Below are positions 17,120 to 25,930 of a DNA stretch of 64,000 bases, piece after piece (position 1 is the first letter of the stretch; each line of letters starts with the position of its first letter). The stretch comes from Flavobacterium sp. MK4S-17 (lineage in GTDB: Bacteria; Bacteroidota; Bacteroidia; Flavobacteriales; Flavobacteriaceae): NCBI RefSeq assembly GCF_009848495.1, contig NZ_WWEP01000035.1:1-64000 (forward strand). Direction: 5' to 3'. A program made the translations under genes and the position numbers. The notes under the pieces were generated by a model. The model was not told the DNA's origin and searched no databases. It worked only from the letters and a program-made list of their open reading frames with translations.

Positions 17120-18565
17120 TTAATAGTAAGTATATCGGCGTACTTTGGCAATGTACTTTGCAAGGCGTATAACCTGATGACTGTAGCCATACTCATTATC
17201 ATACCACACATATAGAACCACATTTTTGCCATCGGCTGAAACTATAGTAGCATTGCTGTCATAAATTGACGGGGCTGAAGTACCAACTATATCAGACGAT
17301 ACAAGTTCGTTGCTTAAGGAATATTTAATCTGTTCTACCAGTTCACCTTCAAGCGCATAATGCTTCATAATTTCATTAATCTCGGCTATATTGGTTGCCC
17401 TTTCCACTTCAAGGTTAAGCACTACCAGCGACCCATTAGGTACCGGTACGCGTATTGCATTAGATGTCAGCTTGCCTGTTAAAGAGGGTAATGCCTTGCT
17501 TACAGCACTTCCTGCACCTGTTTCGGTAATAACCATGTTAAGTGCAGCGGCACGGCCACGGCGGTATTTTTTGTGCATGTTATCCACAAGGTTTTGGTCG
17601 TTTGTGTAGGCATGTATGGTTTCAAGATGCCCTTTTACAATGCCAAGCGTGTCCTCAACTGCCTTTAGTACCGGTGTAATTGCATTAGTGGTACAAGAAG
17701 CGGCAGAGTAAATATCTACCTCATCCGGGTCATAATCATTATGGTTAACACCATATACAATATTTGGAACACCTTTTCCGGGAGCGGTAAGCAATACTTT
17801 TTCAGCCCCTTTTGTTAAATGGCGTTTAAGGTCTTCATCTGTTTTAAAAGCACCGGTATTATCTATTACAAGCGCATTGTTTATACCATATTGGGTATAG
17901 TCAATTTCTTCGGGAGCATTGGCACTGATAATGTGAACAGTCGTGCCGTTAATTATAAGCGCATTATTTTCAGGGTCAGCAATAACAGAGCCCTGGAAAT
18001 CTCCATGGATAGAATCGTAACGCAATAAAGAAGCCCTTTTTTCAAGCAGCTCAGCATTTGGTTTTTCGCGAACTACAATTGCCCTTAGCCTAAGTTGCGT
18101 GCCTTTCCCTATTTTCGACATCATCTCGCGGGCAAGGATACGGCCTATACGGCCAAAGCCATATAATACAACATCCTTAGGCTGTATGCCGCCTTTTTCT
18201 TTTGCGTTTTTAAGTTTATCATGAACAAATGCTGTTGCATCGTTGTACTTGTCATCTTCAAGGTGGTATTCATAAGTAAGTTTACCTATGTCCAGGCGGG
18301 AAGGCGGCAGGTCTAGCGTTTGTATAGCGCGGGCTATTTCCACAGTGTCAAAAACATTAATTGGCTTTTGCACAAATTCCCCTGCATATTCGTGCAGGTT
18401 TATTATGTCGCTCACGTTCCTGTCGATTAGCTGGTTCCTGAAAAGTACCAGTTCAATTGACTTATCATACCACAGGTCGCTCACAATTTTTATGAATTCA
18501 ACGCCTGCTCTTCTCCTGTCTGCCTGAAAAGAGAGTTCTTTTTCGTATAAAACGTTATTGTTCAT
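17120..18565 (-). CDS. Glyceraldehyde-3-phosphate dehydrogenase, long form with N-terminal extension
   Basis: 481 residues against about 335 for usual GAPDH. The nucleotide-binding motif GFGRIGR lies at 136-142, the catalytic Cys at 291 (SAASCTTN) and the catalytic His at 318 (HAYTN). The first ~130 residues form an extra, mainly helical domain with no recognised motif. The enzyme oxidises glyceraldehyde-3-phosphate, or runs in the reverse gluconeogenic direction; such long forms occur in Bacteroidetes and other bacteria beside a standard gap gene. Monocistronic with its own promoter and terminator. Cofactor preference and direction cannot be judged here. Confidence 0.93.
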   Translation of the reverse strand: MNNNVLYEKELSFQADRRRAGVEFIKIVSDLWYDKSIELVLFRNQLIDRNVSDIINLHEYAGEFVQKPINVFDTVEIARAIQTLDLPPSRLDIGKLTYEYHLEDDKYNDATAFVHDKLKNAKEKGGIQPKDVVLYGFGRIGRILAREMMSKIGKGTQLRLRAIVVREKPNAELLEKRASLLRYDSIHGDFQGSVIADPENNALIINGTTVHIISANAPEEIDYTQYGINNALVIDNTGAFKTDEDLKRHLTKGAEKVLLTAPGKGVPNIVYGVNHNDYDPDEVDIYSAASCTTNAITPVLKAVEDTLGIVKGHLETIHAYTNDQNLVDNMHKKYRRGRAAALNMVITETGAGSAVSKALPSLTGKLTSNAIRVPVPNGSLVVLNLEVERATNIAEINEIMKHYALEGELVEQIKYSLSNELVSSDIVGTSAPSIYDSNATIVSADGKNVVLYVWYDNEYGYSHQVIRLAKYIAKVRRYTYY

Positions 18566-18600
18566 GAAGATAAAGAATTTGTTTAGTGTTGTTGTTGGTG

Positions 18601-18608
18601 CAAAAGTA
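18601..18608 (-). promoter_or_regulatory. -7 box upstream of the GAPDH gene
   Basis: TACTTTTG on the minus strand fits TAnnTTTG, 35 bp before the ATG. No TTG at the right distance was found. The remaining bases to 18789 are AT-rich and hold no gene. Confidence 0.4.
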
Positions 18609-18789
18609 TAGATTTCAAACGTTTTCGTAAAACTTTTTTTGCTGGCGGCAGTATTTATTTTTAATACTTAGGGTTTACTGTTAAAACATAATGATTTAAT
18701 ATTGTTTAAATTGTAAAACATGTTTTTATCTGCATGTTAATGCTGTTTTGTGTTATAATATTATAATTAAAACAGCAAGTGCTTATTTA

Positions 18790-19155
18790 TTATAATGCTG
18801 CTTTTTTTAGCCTCTTGAATTTTTTGGAAGAAATAAAGCCAACAGCCGGATACATAAAACCGGCTATAAAAAAGATATGTGGCAAAAATTCTTTCTGCTC
18901 AAGGTACAACATATATGCTGTAAGTAATAATGCAGGCGACTCTACATAATAGCATATTATGCGTGCCTGCTTGGGTTTTATTTTCAGCGGTTTCCAAAAA
19001 AACAGGATAGTGAGTACTATAAGTGCAAGCCCGGTAATTATTCCGCCGGGAAAGTATAGCTTGCGGCTTATTTCATCAAAGCCTTTAATAAGCAAAAGAA
19101 GCATTGTAAGGAAATGCAGTACCAGCTCAAGTTTCCTGACTGTTTTTTTCTTCAT
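18790..19155 (-). CDS. Small four-helix membrane protein, function unknown
   Basis: 121 residues from the start at 19155 (MKKKTVRKLEL). An in-frame ATG at 19197 lies upstream of a -7 promoter-like box at 19174-19181, so the shorter form is preferred. Four hydrophobic segments (about 12-27, 36-53, 63-82, 86-104) with Lys/Arg-rich loops give an integral inner-membrane protein with a basic C-terminus. No family motif was recognised. It is isolated between the GAPDH gene and a terminator facing the protease gene. Confidence 0.65.
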   Translation of the reverse strand: MKKKTVRKLELVLHFLTMLLLLIKGFDEISRKLYFPGGIITGLALIVLTILFFWKPLKIKPKQARIICYYVESPALLLTAYMLYLEQKEFLPHIFFIAGFMYPAVGFISSKKFKRLKKAAL

Positions 19156-19173
19156 GTAATTTTTTAGTTGCCT

Positions 19174-19181
19174 CAAAAGTA
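19174..19181 (-). promoter_or_regulatory. -7 box for the small membrane protein gene
   Basis: TACTTTTG on the minus strand, 18 bp upstream of the ATG at 19155. It decides against the longer start at 19197. A TTG at ideal spacing is not seen. Confidence 0.35.
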
Positions 19182-19240
19182 ACCAAACGGCCTGCAAACT
19201 GTATTTACTTTATGTTATTATAATGTTGATTTATATATGC

Positions 19241-19264
19241 AAAAAGCCTCCCGAAGGAGGCTTT
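19241..19264 (-). terminator. Intrinsic terminator after the Do-like protease gene
   Basis: 9-bp stem AAAGCCTCC / GGAGGCTTT with a 4-base loop; on the minus strand it is followed by TTTTT. Confidence 0.85.
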
Positions 19265-19301
19265 AACAATAAACAATATATAAGTAAGATGATTGTTTTA
19301 T

Positions 19302-20690
19302 TTATATAAGGAACCTAACCAGCTGCCCATTGGCGGTAATCATTTCCACACGGGTGGTTTCGTTAGGCCTTTTGTTGGAAAGTATATCTGATACGGTTTC
19401 AATATCCTTTGCTTTTACATTATCTACGCTAAGTATTATGCCTCCTTTTAACTCGTCATAATAAGGCATATACCTTTCGTCTGTAATTTCCTTAATCCTT
19501 ACACCATACCCAATCTTTAGTTTTTTCTTATCGGCAGCCGAAAGGTCTTCAAGGTCTAAGCCACTATAGCTGTATATTTCATTTTTTGTAAGGCGTACCG
19601 GTAAGGTAATCATTTCACCATCACGGCTTATTCCCACCTTTACTACATCATTAGGGCGTTTGGTAACTATAGCGGCATTAAGGTCAGAAAAGCCATTTAC
19701 AGTCCTGTCATCAATTTTAACGATTATATCGCCGCTTTTAATACCTGCTCTTTCAGCACCGGAGCCTTTAACCACATCTTTTACATAAAAGCCCTGTGTT
19801 TCGCTTATGCCAAGCTCTTTAGAGGCATAACTGTTAAGTTCCCCGCCCTGCACGCCAAGCACGCCACGCTGCACATTGCCAAACTCCATTATGTCTTCAA
19901 TAATTTTACGGGTGATATTAGATGGCACAGCAAAAGAATATCCCACATAGGAACCTGTCATAGAGGTAATCATGGTATTGATACCTATAAGCTCGCCCCG
20001 TGTGTTAACCAAAGCGCCGCCACTGTTACCGGGGTTAACCGCAGCATCTGTCTGTATAAATGACTGCAGGCCGTCTTTACTTAAATTTCTTGCTTTTGCG
20101 GAAACTATACCAGCCGTTACCGTTGAAGTTAAGTTATATGGATTACCTACTGCCAAAACCCATTCGCCTACCTTTATATTGTCTGAATTGCCAAAGGTGG
20201 CATATGGTAGGTTTTCTTTGGTATCTACTTTCAGCAGGGCTATATCCATTTTAGAGTCGGTGCCTACAAGTGTAGCTTTATAAGATTTGTTATTGTTAAG
20301 TGTTACTTCCAGTTCTGAAGCATTTTGTACTACGTGGTTGTTGGTAACAATATAGCCGTCGGCAGTAATTATAACACCGGATCCGGTTCCTATTTGCGGC
20401 TGTTGCTGCTGCCCGCCGCGATAGCCGAAAATATAATTCCACGGATTGTCGGAAACAGTGGCATACGAAACATTTTTAACGTGTACTACCGCATGAACGG
20501 CTTTGTCGGCCGCTTCGGTAAAATCTACATTTTCCGCGCCAAGGCTCACAGCCCTGTTGTATTGGTTTTGCTCAGGAGCAACTGATATGACAGAGGTTTC
20601 AGCATTATCATCAAATACCAGTTTATAAGCTCCAAGTGTAGTGGCACCGCTTAGTAATGCCACAAGGAATAAACTTGAAATTCTTTTCAT
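19302..20690 (-). CDS. Do/DegP-like periplasmic serine protease (HtrA family)
   Basis: 462 residues with an N-terminal hydrophobic signal or anchor (MKRISSLFLVALLSGATTL). The trypsin-like domain shows the triad His119 (TNNHVV), Asp149 (KMDIALLK) and Ser223 (GNSGGAL). A first PDZ domain covers about 270-360 and a second, less typical one about 380-462. HtrA proteases degrade or refold misfolded envelope proteins. It is transcribed divergently from dapF and stands alone with its own terminator. A Gln/Gly-rich loop (RGGQQQQPQ, 91-99) lies in the LA-loop position, as in DegP. Confidence 0.93.
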   Translation of the reverse strand: MKRISSLFLVALLSGATTLGAYKLVFDDNAETSVISVAPEQNQYNRAVSLGAENVDFTEAADKAVHAVVHVKNVSYATVSDNPWNYIFGYRGGQQQQPQIGTGSGVIITADGYIVTNNHVVQNASELEVTLNNNKSYKATLVGTDSKMDIALLKVDTKENLPYATFGNSDNIKVGEWVLAVGNPYNLTSTVTAGIVSAKARNLSKDGLQSFIQTDAAVNPGNSGGALVNTRGELIGINTMITSMTGSYVGYSFAVPSNITRKIIEDIMEFGNVQRGVLGVQGGELNSYASKELGISETQGFYVKDVVKGSGAERAGIKSGDIIVKIDDRTVNGFSDLNAAIVTKRPNDVVKVGISRDGEMITLPVRLTKNEIYSYSGLDLEDLSAADKKKLKIGYGVRIKEITDERYMPYYDELKGGIILSVDNVKAKDIETVSDILSNKRPNETTRVEMITANGQLVRFLI

Positions 20691-20757
20691 AATTGTAAAC
20701 AGTATTTAAAATATATGGTTAAATGTTAATAAATAAGTTAACGGTTTTACAGCCTAA

Positions 20758-20785
20758 TTGCATGTCGTTTATATTTGTACTTTTG
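20758..20785 (+). promoter_or_regulatory. Bacteroidetes-type promoter for the dapF operon
   Basis: TTG (20758-20760), 17 bp, TACTTTTG (20778-20785): full match to the consensus, 19 bp before the dapF ATG. Confidence 0.65.
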
Positions 20786-20804
20786 CCATACTATTCTGTA
20801 AAAA

Positions 20805-21587
20805 ATGCAGCACACTTTTTATAAATACCAGGGTACCGGAAACGACTTTATAATGGTTGATAACCGTGAGAATACTTTTCCCAAAAATGATACCAAACTT
20901 ATAAGCCATCTTTGCCACCGCAGGTTTGGCGTTGGTGCAGACGGACTTATTTTATTAGAAAACGATGATGTTACCGATTTTCGTATGGTATATTATAATT
21001 CTGATGGAAATGAAAGTACCATGTGCGGTAACGGGGGCAGGTGTATAGTGGCTTTTGCACACCAGCTTGATATTATAGAAAATGAAGCTGAATTTATGGC
21101 AATAGACGGCAGGCATAGTGCAACTATTGATGAAAAGGGCATTGTTTCACTACAAATGAAGGATGTAAATACCATTTCAGTTTATGAAAACTATGTTTTT
21201 TTAGATACAGGCTCACCACACCACGTTGAGATGGTGGACAAGCTTGATGTTTTTGATGTAAAAGGGGTAGGGGCGAATATACGTTATAGCGGCCTGTATG
21301 GTGATAAGGGCTCTAATGTAAATTTTGTAAGCCAGGAAGAGGCTGACAAATTTTCAGTGCGAACCTACGAGCGTGGGGTGGAAGATGAAACCTATTCCTG
21401 CGGAACGGGTGTAACGGCTGTGGCCATAGCCATGAAAATGCTGGGTAAAACAACGGCAGATGCAGTTGTACTTGAAACTCCCGGGGGTGAACTTAAAGTG
21501 TCGTTTACACAAAACGGCAGGCAGTTTAAAAATGTTTTTCTTACCGGGCCGGCAAAATTTGTATTTAAAGGTGATGCCGAATGGTAA
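20805..21587 (+). CDS. dapF: Diaminopimelate epimerase
   Basis: 260 residues. The two active-site cysteines are present: Cys74 in STMCGNGGR and Cys199 in YSCGTGVTA, within the two mirrored halves of the DapF fold. It converts LL- to meso-diaminopimelate in the cytosol for lysine and peptidoglycan synthesis. First gene of an operon with a GNAT acetyltransferase (7-bp overlap) and mltG, which ties it to cell-wall metabolism. Start at 20805 fits the promoter just upstream. Confidence 0.96.
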   Translation: MQHTFYKYQGTGNDFIMVDNRENTFPKNDTKLISHLCHRRFGVGADGLILLENDDVTDFRMVYYNSDGNESTMCGNGGRCIVAFAHQLDIIENEAEFMAIDGRHSATIDEKGIVSLQMKDVNTISVYENYVFLDTGSPHHVEMVDKLDVFDVKGVGANIRYSGLYGDKGSNVNFVSQEEADKFSVRTYERGVEDETYSCGTGVTAVAIAMKMLGKTTADAVVLETPGGELKVSFTQNGRQFKNVFLTGPAKFVFKGDAEW

Positions 21588-22108
21588 CATTGCAGGGTGA
21601 TACTGTTTACTTGAGGGCACTGGAGCCGGAAGACCTGGAGTTTATCAGCCGGGTAGAGAATGATGAGGATATATGGGAGGTTAGCAATACTGTAGTGCCT
21701 TACAGCCGTTTTTTAATAAGGCAGTATCTTGAAAATGCACGGCAGGATATATATGAAGCAAAGCAATTGCGGCTTGCCATTTGTTATAAGGGCTCTTTTG
21801 ACGCAGTAGGGCTTATTGACCTTTATGATTTTGACCCTGTGAACCTTAGGGCAGGCGTAGGCATCATTGTGTATAATACCGAACAAAGAAATAAGGGTAT
21901 TGGCAGGCAGGCACTGGGGCTGCTGATTAATTATGCATTCAGCAAGCTGCACCTGCACCAGCTTTATGCAAATATTGATACTGCAAATACTGCAAGTATT
22001 AGTCTTTTTACTACTTTTGGCTTTCAGTTTGCAGGAATTAAAAAGGACTGGAACAGAAGGGATAATGCTTATTTTGACGAAGCTTTATACCAGTTAATTC
22101 AACATTAA
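21581..22108 (+). CDS. GNAT family N-acetyltransferase (RimJ/RimL-like)
   Basis: 175 residues. The acetyl-CoA-binding region is seen around EQRNKGIGRQAL (104-115), preceded by the beta-strand GVGIIVYN and followed by NTASISLFTTFGFQFAG, the usual RimL-type C-terminus. The substrate is unknown. Its ATG overlaps the last 7 bp of dapF, and mltG begins 12 bp after its stop, so it is in the middle of a cell-wall-linked operon. Confidence 0.88.
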   Translation: MVTLQGDTVYLRALEPEDLEFISRVENDEDIWEVSNTVVPYSRFLIRQYLENARQDIYEAKQLRLAICYKGSFDAVGLIDLYDFDPVNLRAGVGIIVYNTEQRNKGIGRQALGLLINYAFSKLHLHQLYANIDTANTASISLFTTFGFQFAGIKKDWNRRDNAYFDEALYQLIQH

Positions 22109-22120
22109 ACATACCAGGAA

Positions 22121-23161
22121 TTGAAACTAAGAAGGATTATTGGGATAGTTTCCCTTGTGGTAATAACAGGTGCCACCATTTACGGTTATTTAATTTATAA
22201 GGATATATTTTCGGCCAATACAGCTTTTCCTGAAAGGGAAGTGGCGGTTTATATTCCCAGCAGGGCTACTTACAATGAGGTTGAGGAAATTGTAAAGCCC
22301 TATATTGAAGATATGGAGCGTTTTCGGATGGTTGCCGAAAAGAAAAGTTATACCGGCAACGTTAAGTCAGGAAAATTTATATTAAGGAGCGGCATGAACA
22401 GCAATGATATTATAAACTCGTTGCGCCAGCCCGTTCCTGTAAATGTTTCCTTTAATAATCAGGAAACACTGTATGAGGCCGCAGGCAGGCTTGCGCAGCA
22501 GCTTGAGCCGGACAGCCTTGCCCTACTGAAATCTTTTACAGATAAAACCTTTTTACAGGAAAACGGTTTTACCGAGGATAACGTACTCAGCATGTTTGTT
22601 CCTAATACCTATGAGTTTTTTTGGGATACCCCGGCAGATAATGTGAGGGAAAAATTGGCTAAAGAGTACAGGAAATTCTGGACACCGGAAAGGAAGGCTA
22701 AAGCAGAAGCGCTTGGGCTTACGCCTTTGCAAGTATCAGCGCTGGCATCAATAGTACACAAGGAAACTGTAAAGGCAGATGAAAGGCCTCGTGTTGCAGG
22801 TGTTTACCTTAACCGCCTTGAAAAGGGCATGAAGCTTGAAGCTGACCCGACGGTTATATATGCCATAAAAAAACAGACAGGTGATTATGACCAGGTAATT
22901 AAAAGGGTTTTGTATAAAGACCTTACTATTGACTCTCCATACAATACCTATAAATATGCAGGGTTGCCACCGGGGCCCATAGCTATGCCTGATATTTCTG
23001 CTATTGATGCAGTATTAAATCCTGAAAAGCATAATTACATTTATTTTTGCGCAAGTGTTACCAATATCGGCTATCATGAATTTGCTGTTACCGCCGCGCA
23101 ACATGAAGTTAACCGCCAAAAATATGTAGCGTGGGTAAATAAACTTGGTATCAAAAGGTAG
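22121..23161 (+). CDS. mltG: Endolytic murein transglycosylase MltG
   Basis: 346 residues with a single N-terminal transmembrane segment (about 6-26) and a periplasmic YceG domain. The catalytic Glu is residue 215 in SIVHKET, followed by the conserved ADERPRVAGVYLNRL and YNTYKYAGLPPGPI. MltG cleaves nascent glycan strands and is thought to terminate their elongation. The start codon is TTG (22121), preceded by CCAGGAA, because no in-frame ATG precedes the transmembrane segment. Last gene of the dapF operon. Confidence 0.93.
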   Translation: MKLRRIIGIVSLVVITGATIYGYLIYKDIFSANTAFPEREVAVYIPSRATYNEVEEIVKPYIEDMERFRMVAEKKSYTGNVKSGKFILRSGMNSNDIINSLRQPVPVNVSFNNQETLYEAAGRLAQQLEPDSLALLKSFTDKTFLQENGFTEDNVLSMFVPNTYEFFWDTPADNVREKLAKEYRKFWTPERKAKAEALGLTPLQVSALASIVHKETVKADERPRVAGVYLNRLEKGMKLEADPTVIYAIKKQTGDYDQVIKRVLYKDLTIDSPYNTYKYAGLPPGPIAMPDISAIDAVLNPEKHNYIYFCASVTNIGYHEFAVTAAQHEVNRQKYVAWVNKLGIKR

Positions 23162-23255
23162 CTCTTTTGGGTAGTTAAATAAACAATTTAATCCCCTTTC
23201 AGTTACCTGTTGTTTGTTATAATGTTTTGTTAAAGTTAATATTTTTGCTAAAGTA

Positions 23256-23289
23256 TTGTGTTTCAATTAAGTGATTTTTTATATCTTTG
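23256..23289 (+). promoter_or_regulatory. Promoter upstream of the SLT-like gene
   Basis: TTG (23256-23258), 23 bp, TATCTTTG (23282-23289). Full -7 match at the long end of the allowed spacing. It leaves a leader of about 40 nt before the ATG at 23339. Confidence 0.55.
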
Positions 23290-23292
23290 CCC

Positions 23293-23334
23293 GCTGTGAA
23301 ATTTCACTGAGGTGACAGCTCGTGAGAAATCAAT
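23293..23334 (+). other. Possible structured 5' leader (hairpin with potential pseudoknot)
   Basis: In the leader, GCTGT and ACAGC pair around an inner CAC/GTG hairpin, and the unpaired ATTTC between them is complementary to GAAAT just downstream. This would form an H-type pseudoknot immediately before the start codon. Pairings were read by eye; no known riboswitch was recognised. Confidence 0.25.
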
Positions 23335-23338
23335 ATTT

Positions 23339-23992
23339 ATGATAAAAAAATGGGCATATTTTTTAGGTTTAATCCTTTTTATTGCAACAATCAGCTCTGG
23401 TTTTAAAACCAATAAAGCTAAACAATTTGGAAAAATCGAAGGCTTTCACTTAGCCGAAGATGAAATCATTAATTCTACCGTTCCTACTATAGATGAAACT
23501 GCTAAAGTAAACCTTGTACTGCCTTTTACAGGTAAGTCATTCATAGGTTTTAAGCAGGCAATAGCCATAAAAGAATCGCAGGGGCTTTATAAGCTGGTTA
23601 ATCCTTATGGCTATATGGGTAAATACCAGTTTGGTAAAACTACACTTCGCGCCATTGGTATTTATGATACAAAAGAGTTTTTAAATAACCCCAGGTTACA
23701 GGAAAAAGCCTTTAAGGCATTGCTTTCCAAAAACAAATGGGAGCTAAGGAGGGAGATAGAACAGTTTGACGGTAAAACTATAAAAGGAATAAAAATTACC
23801 GAATCAGGCCTTTTAGCTGCCGCACACCTTGCAGGTGCCAATTCTGTAAAAAAGTTTTTGCACAGTAACGGAAACAGGGGTTTTCGCGATGGCTTTGGTA
23901 CTTCCCTTAAAAGTTATATAAAAAAATTCGGGGGGTATGATACCTCCAACATTATAGCTAATCCGCAGCCTAAAGTACCACAGGATTCTTAA
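23339..23992 (+). CDS. Secreted lytic-transglycosylase-like protein
   Basis: 217 residues from the ATG at 23339; a GTG at 23312 would place ten extra residues before the signal sequence and is not favoured. After an N-terminal signal or anchor (WAYFLGLILFIATISSG) the domain at about 65-190 has the look of a goose-type or SLT lysozyme fold: AIAIKESQG with a candidate catalytic Glu, NPYGYMGKYQFGKTTL and ESGLLAAAHLAG. It probably cleaves or binds peptidoglycan in the periplasm. Its 3' end overlaps the convergent gene by 23 bp. Confidence 0.75.
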   Translation: MIKKWAYFLGLILFIATISSGFKTNKAKQFGKIEGFHLAEDEIINSTVPTIDETAKVNLVLPFTGKSFIGFKQAIAIKESQGLYKLVNPYGYMGKYQFGKTTLRAIGIYDTKEFLNNPRLQEKAFKALLSKNKWELRREIEQFDGKTIKGIKITESGLLAAAHLAGANSVKKFLHSNGNRGFRDGFGTSLKSYIKKFGGYDTSNIIANPQPKVPQDS

Positions 23993-24401
23993 TTGGTATT
24001 ACAGGTTTATCAGGCACGAAAGAAAGTTCTTTTTCCACTTTTTTCAACCGTTGTTCCTGTATATCAATTTTCCTGTTTAATTTGCGCATTGGCATAACCT
24101 TGTTTTGCGATTGTATTTCAAGATACATCCTTTCCCCAAGGTGTAAAGCATACTCCTGCTTTAAAGCTTCAAGGTACTGGCCATATGTAGTACCTTTTAA
24201 AAACGTATCATTCAGCTTATCATTAGCCAGTATATAGCCGCTTAATTTATCCTGGAGGGATAAGGATTTGTTCCTTATTTTCCTGTAGCGTGTCATAAGC
24301 CGCAATTTTTGCTGCTTAGCCTTTGGCCGTATATACGCCAAATACAATACAAGCGCAGCAATTAAGGCTATAAAAATTACAATTTCAGGTGAGAGGGGCA
24401 T
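23970..24401 (-). CDS. Membrane-anchored coiled-coil protein, function unknown
   Basis: 143 residues with one N-terminal transmembrane helix (about 6-24), then a long, charged, helical region rich in Lys/Arg/Glu/Gln (RKLNRKIDIQEQRLKKVEKEL) and a short Pro-containing tail. No family motif was recognised. The topology suggests a cytoplasmic or periplasmic helical domain tethered to the membrane. It converges on the SLT-like gene with a 23-bp overlap of coding ends. Confidence 0.6.
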   Translation of the reverse strand: MPLSPEIVIFIALIAALVLYLAYIRPKAKQQKLRLMTRYRKIRNKSLSLQDKLSGYILANDKLNDTFLKGTTYGQYLEALKQEYALHLGERMYLEIQSQNKVMPMRKLNRKIDIQEQRLKKVEKELSFVPDKPVIPIKNPVVL

Positions 24402-24577
24402 GTTTGGTTTATTTGCCTACTAAATTAACTAATTTTATGAAAATAAGTATTAAATAATTATTTAGTTATCATTTCACTGAATACAATTATTAAAAATTCC
24501 CTCTTATTTATTAATTGTTTTGTAAGAGTAGCCGAAAAATAATAAATTGGCATGTAGATAAACGGGTACTTAATACT

Positions 24578-25930
24578 ATGAATAAACTTACTGCCTTATT
24601 CAACCTGCATGACGGTGAGGATGACAGGGAAAAAACGCTGGAAAGCGTAAAAAAGAATATAAGCTATAAAGGTGCCAACCTATGGATACTTGCCTGCGCA
24701 ATAATTATAGCTTCCATAGGGCTTAATGTAAATTCCGGGGCTGTGGTTATTGGCGCAATGTTAATATCTCCCTTAATGGGGCCTATAGTGGGTGCTGGTT
24801 TTGCTTTGGGTATTTATGACTTTACACTTTTGCGCAAGTCGCTTAAAAACCTGCTTAATTCTACCTTGGTGAGCCTTACGGTTTCTACACTATATTTTTA
24901 TGTAAGCCCCTTTAAAGATGTTCAGTCAGAACTTTTGGCACGTACATCACCCAATATATATGATATACTTATAGCATTTTTTGGCGGTGTAGTAGGGGTT
25001 ATAGCTGTTACAAGGACAGAAAAGGGAAATCCTATACCGGGTGTGGCTATTGCTACAGCTTTAATGCCGCCGCTTTGTACAGCGGGCTATGGGCTGGCTA
25101 CCGGTCAGTGGGGTTATTTTTTAGGAGCTTTTTACCTGTACTGCATCAACTGTGTTTTTATTGGTATATCTACGTTTTTAATAATTAAATACCTTAAATA
25201 CCCACCCAAAAAGCAGGTTAATGAAAAACAGCAAAAGCAGGTAAGGATTACGGTAACAATACTTATTATAGCTATGCTGGTGCCCAGCAGCTACCTTGCC
25301 TACAGCCTTTACAGGGAACAGCAGTTTAAGAAGAATGCCGACAGCTTTATTGATAGCGAGTTTACGCAAAAGGGTTACACGGTAGTGTTTAAAAAAACTA
25401 ACTTTAAGGCACAGCCTAAAAAAATAGAACTGGCATTTTTATCAAAACGATTTGAGCAAAAAGAAATAAGCAAGCTGAATAAAGAGCTGAATGAAAACAA
25501 GTACCTGAAAGGCAGCGAGCTGATTATCCGCCAGGATAGCACCGACAGGCTTTCTGCACTGAAGGGTGATATACTGAATGAGATAAAAAGCAGTGAAAAT
25601 GAACTGAATGAAAAAGATGTAAAAATTGTACAGCTTGAAAAGGAACTCGCAAAAAATAAGTTTGATAATGTAAGGCTTTTAAAAGAAGCAAAAACAGTTT
25701 TTCCATCGGTAACCGCGCTTTCAGTTTCCAACCATGAACTTGTAACTGCCAAAGACAGTATTATACCTGTAACTGCAGTGATTTATGAAAGCAGTAATGG
25801 TATAGCCGAAGATGACCTTAATAAATTCAGGAACTGGCTTAATGAGCGCCTTTCGGTAAAAAATGTAACGTTGTTCCGCAAGCAGGATGAAACACCACCT
25901 GACAATAACAAAGCTAAGAAGCGGAAATAG
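24578..25930 (+). CDS. DUF389 family membrane protein with C-terminal coiled-coil domain
   Basis: 450 residues from the ATG at 24578 (MNKLTALFNLHDG); a longer frame from 24515 uses a TTG and adds an unlikely Cys/Lys-rich leader. The membrane part (about 30-255) has the DUF389 hallmarks: SIGLNVNSGAVVIGAMLISPLMGPI, then GVVGVIAVTR and GVAIATALMPPLCTAGYGLA, with a last helix at about 228-246. The C-terminal ~190 residues are soluble and charged with a coiled-coil (about 330-370). The function of DUF389 is not established. Ends overlapping the nhaA end by 17 bp. Confidence 0.88.
   Translation: MNKLTALFNLHDGEDDREKTLESVKKNISYKGANLWILACAIIIASIGLNVNSGAVVIGAMLISPLMGPIVGAGFALGIYDFTLLRKSLKNLLNSTLVSLTVSTLYFYVSPFKDVQSELLARTSPNIYDILIAFFGGVVGVIAVTRTEKGNPIPGVAIATALMPPLCTAGYGLATGQWGYFLGAFYLYCINCVFIGISTFLIIKYLKYPPKKQVNEKQQKQVRITVTILIIAMLVPSSYLAYSLYREQQFKKNADSFIDSEFTQKGYTVVFKKTNFKAQPKKIELAFLSKRFEQKEISKLNKELNENKYLKGSELIIRQDSTDRLSALKGDILNEIKSSENELNEKDVKIVQLEKELAKNKFDNVRLLKEAKTVFPSVTALSVSNHELVTAKDSIIPVTAVIYESSNGIAEDDLNKFRNWLNERLSVKNVTLFRKQDETPPDNNKAKKRK

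Noticed and set aside
17580..17588. TTATCCACA, a perfect DnaA-box consensus
   Set aside because: It is a single copy inside the GAPDH coding sequence, 15 kb from dnaA, with no second box near it; a chance match.
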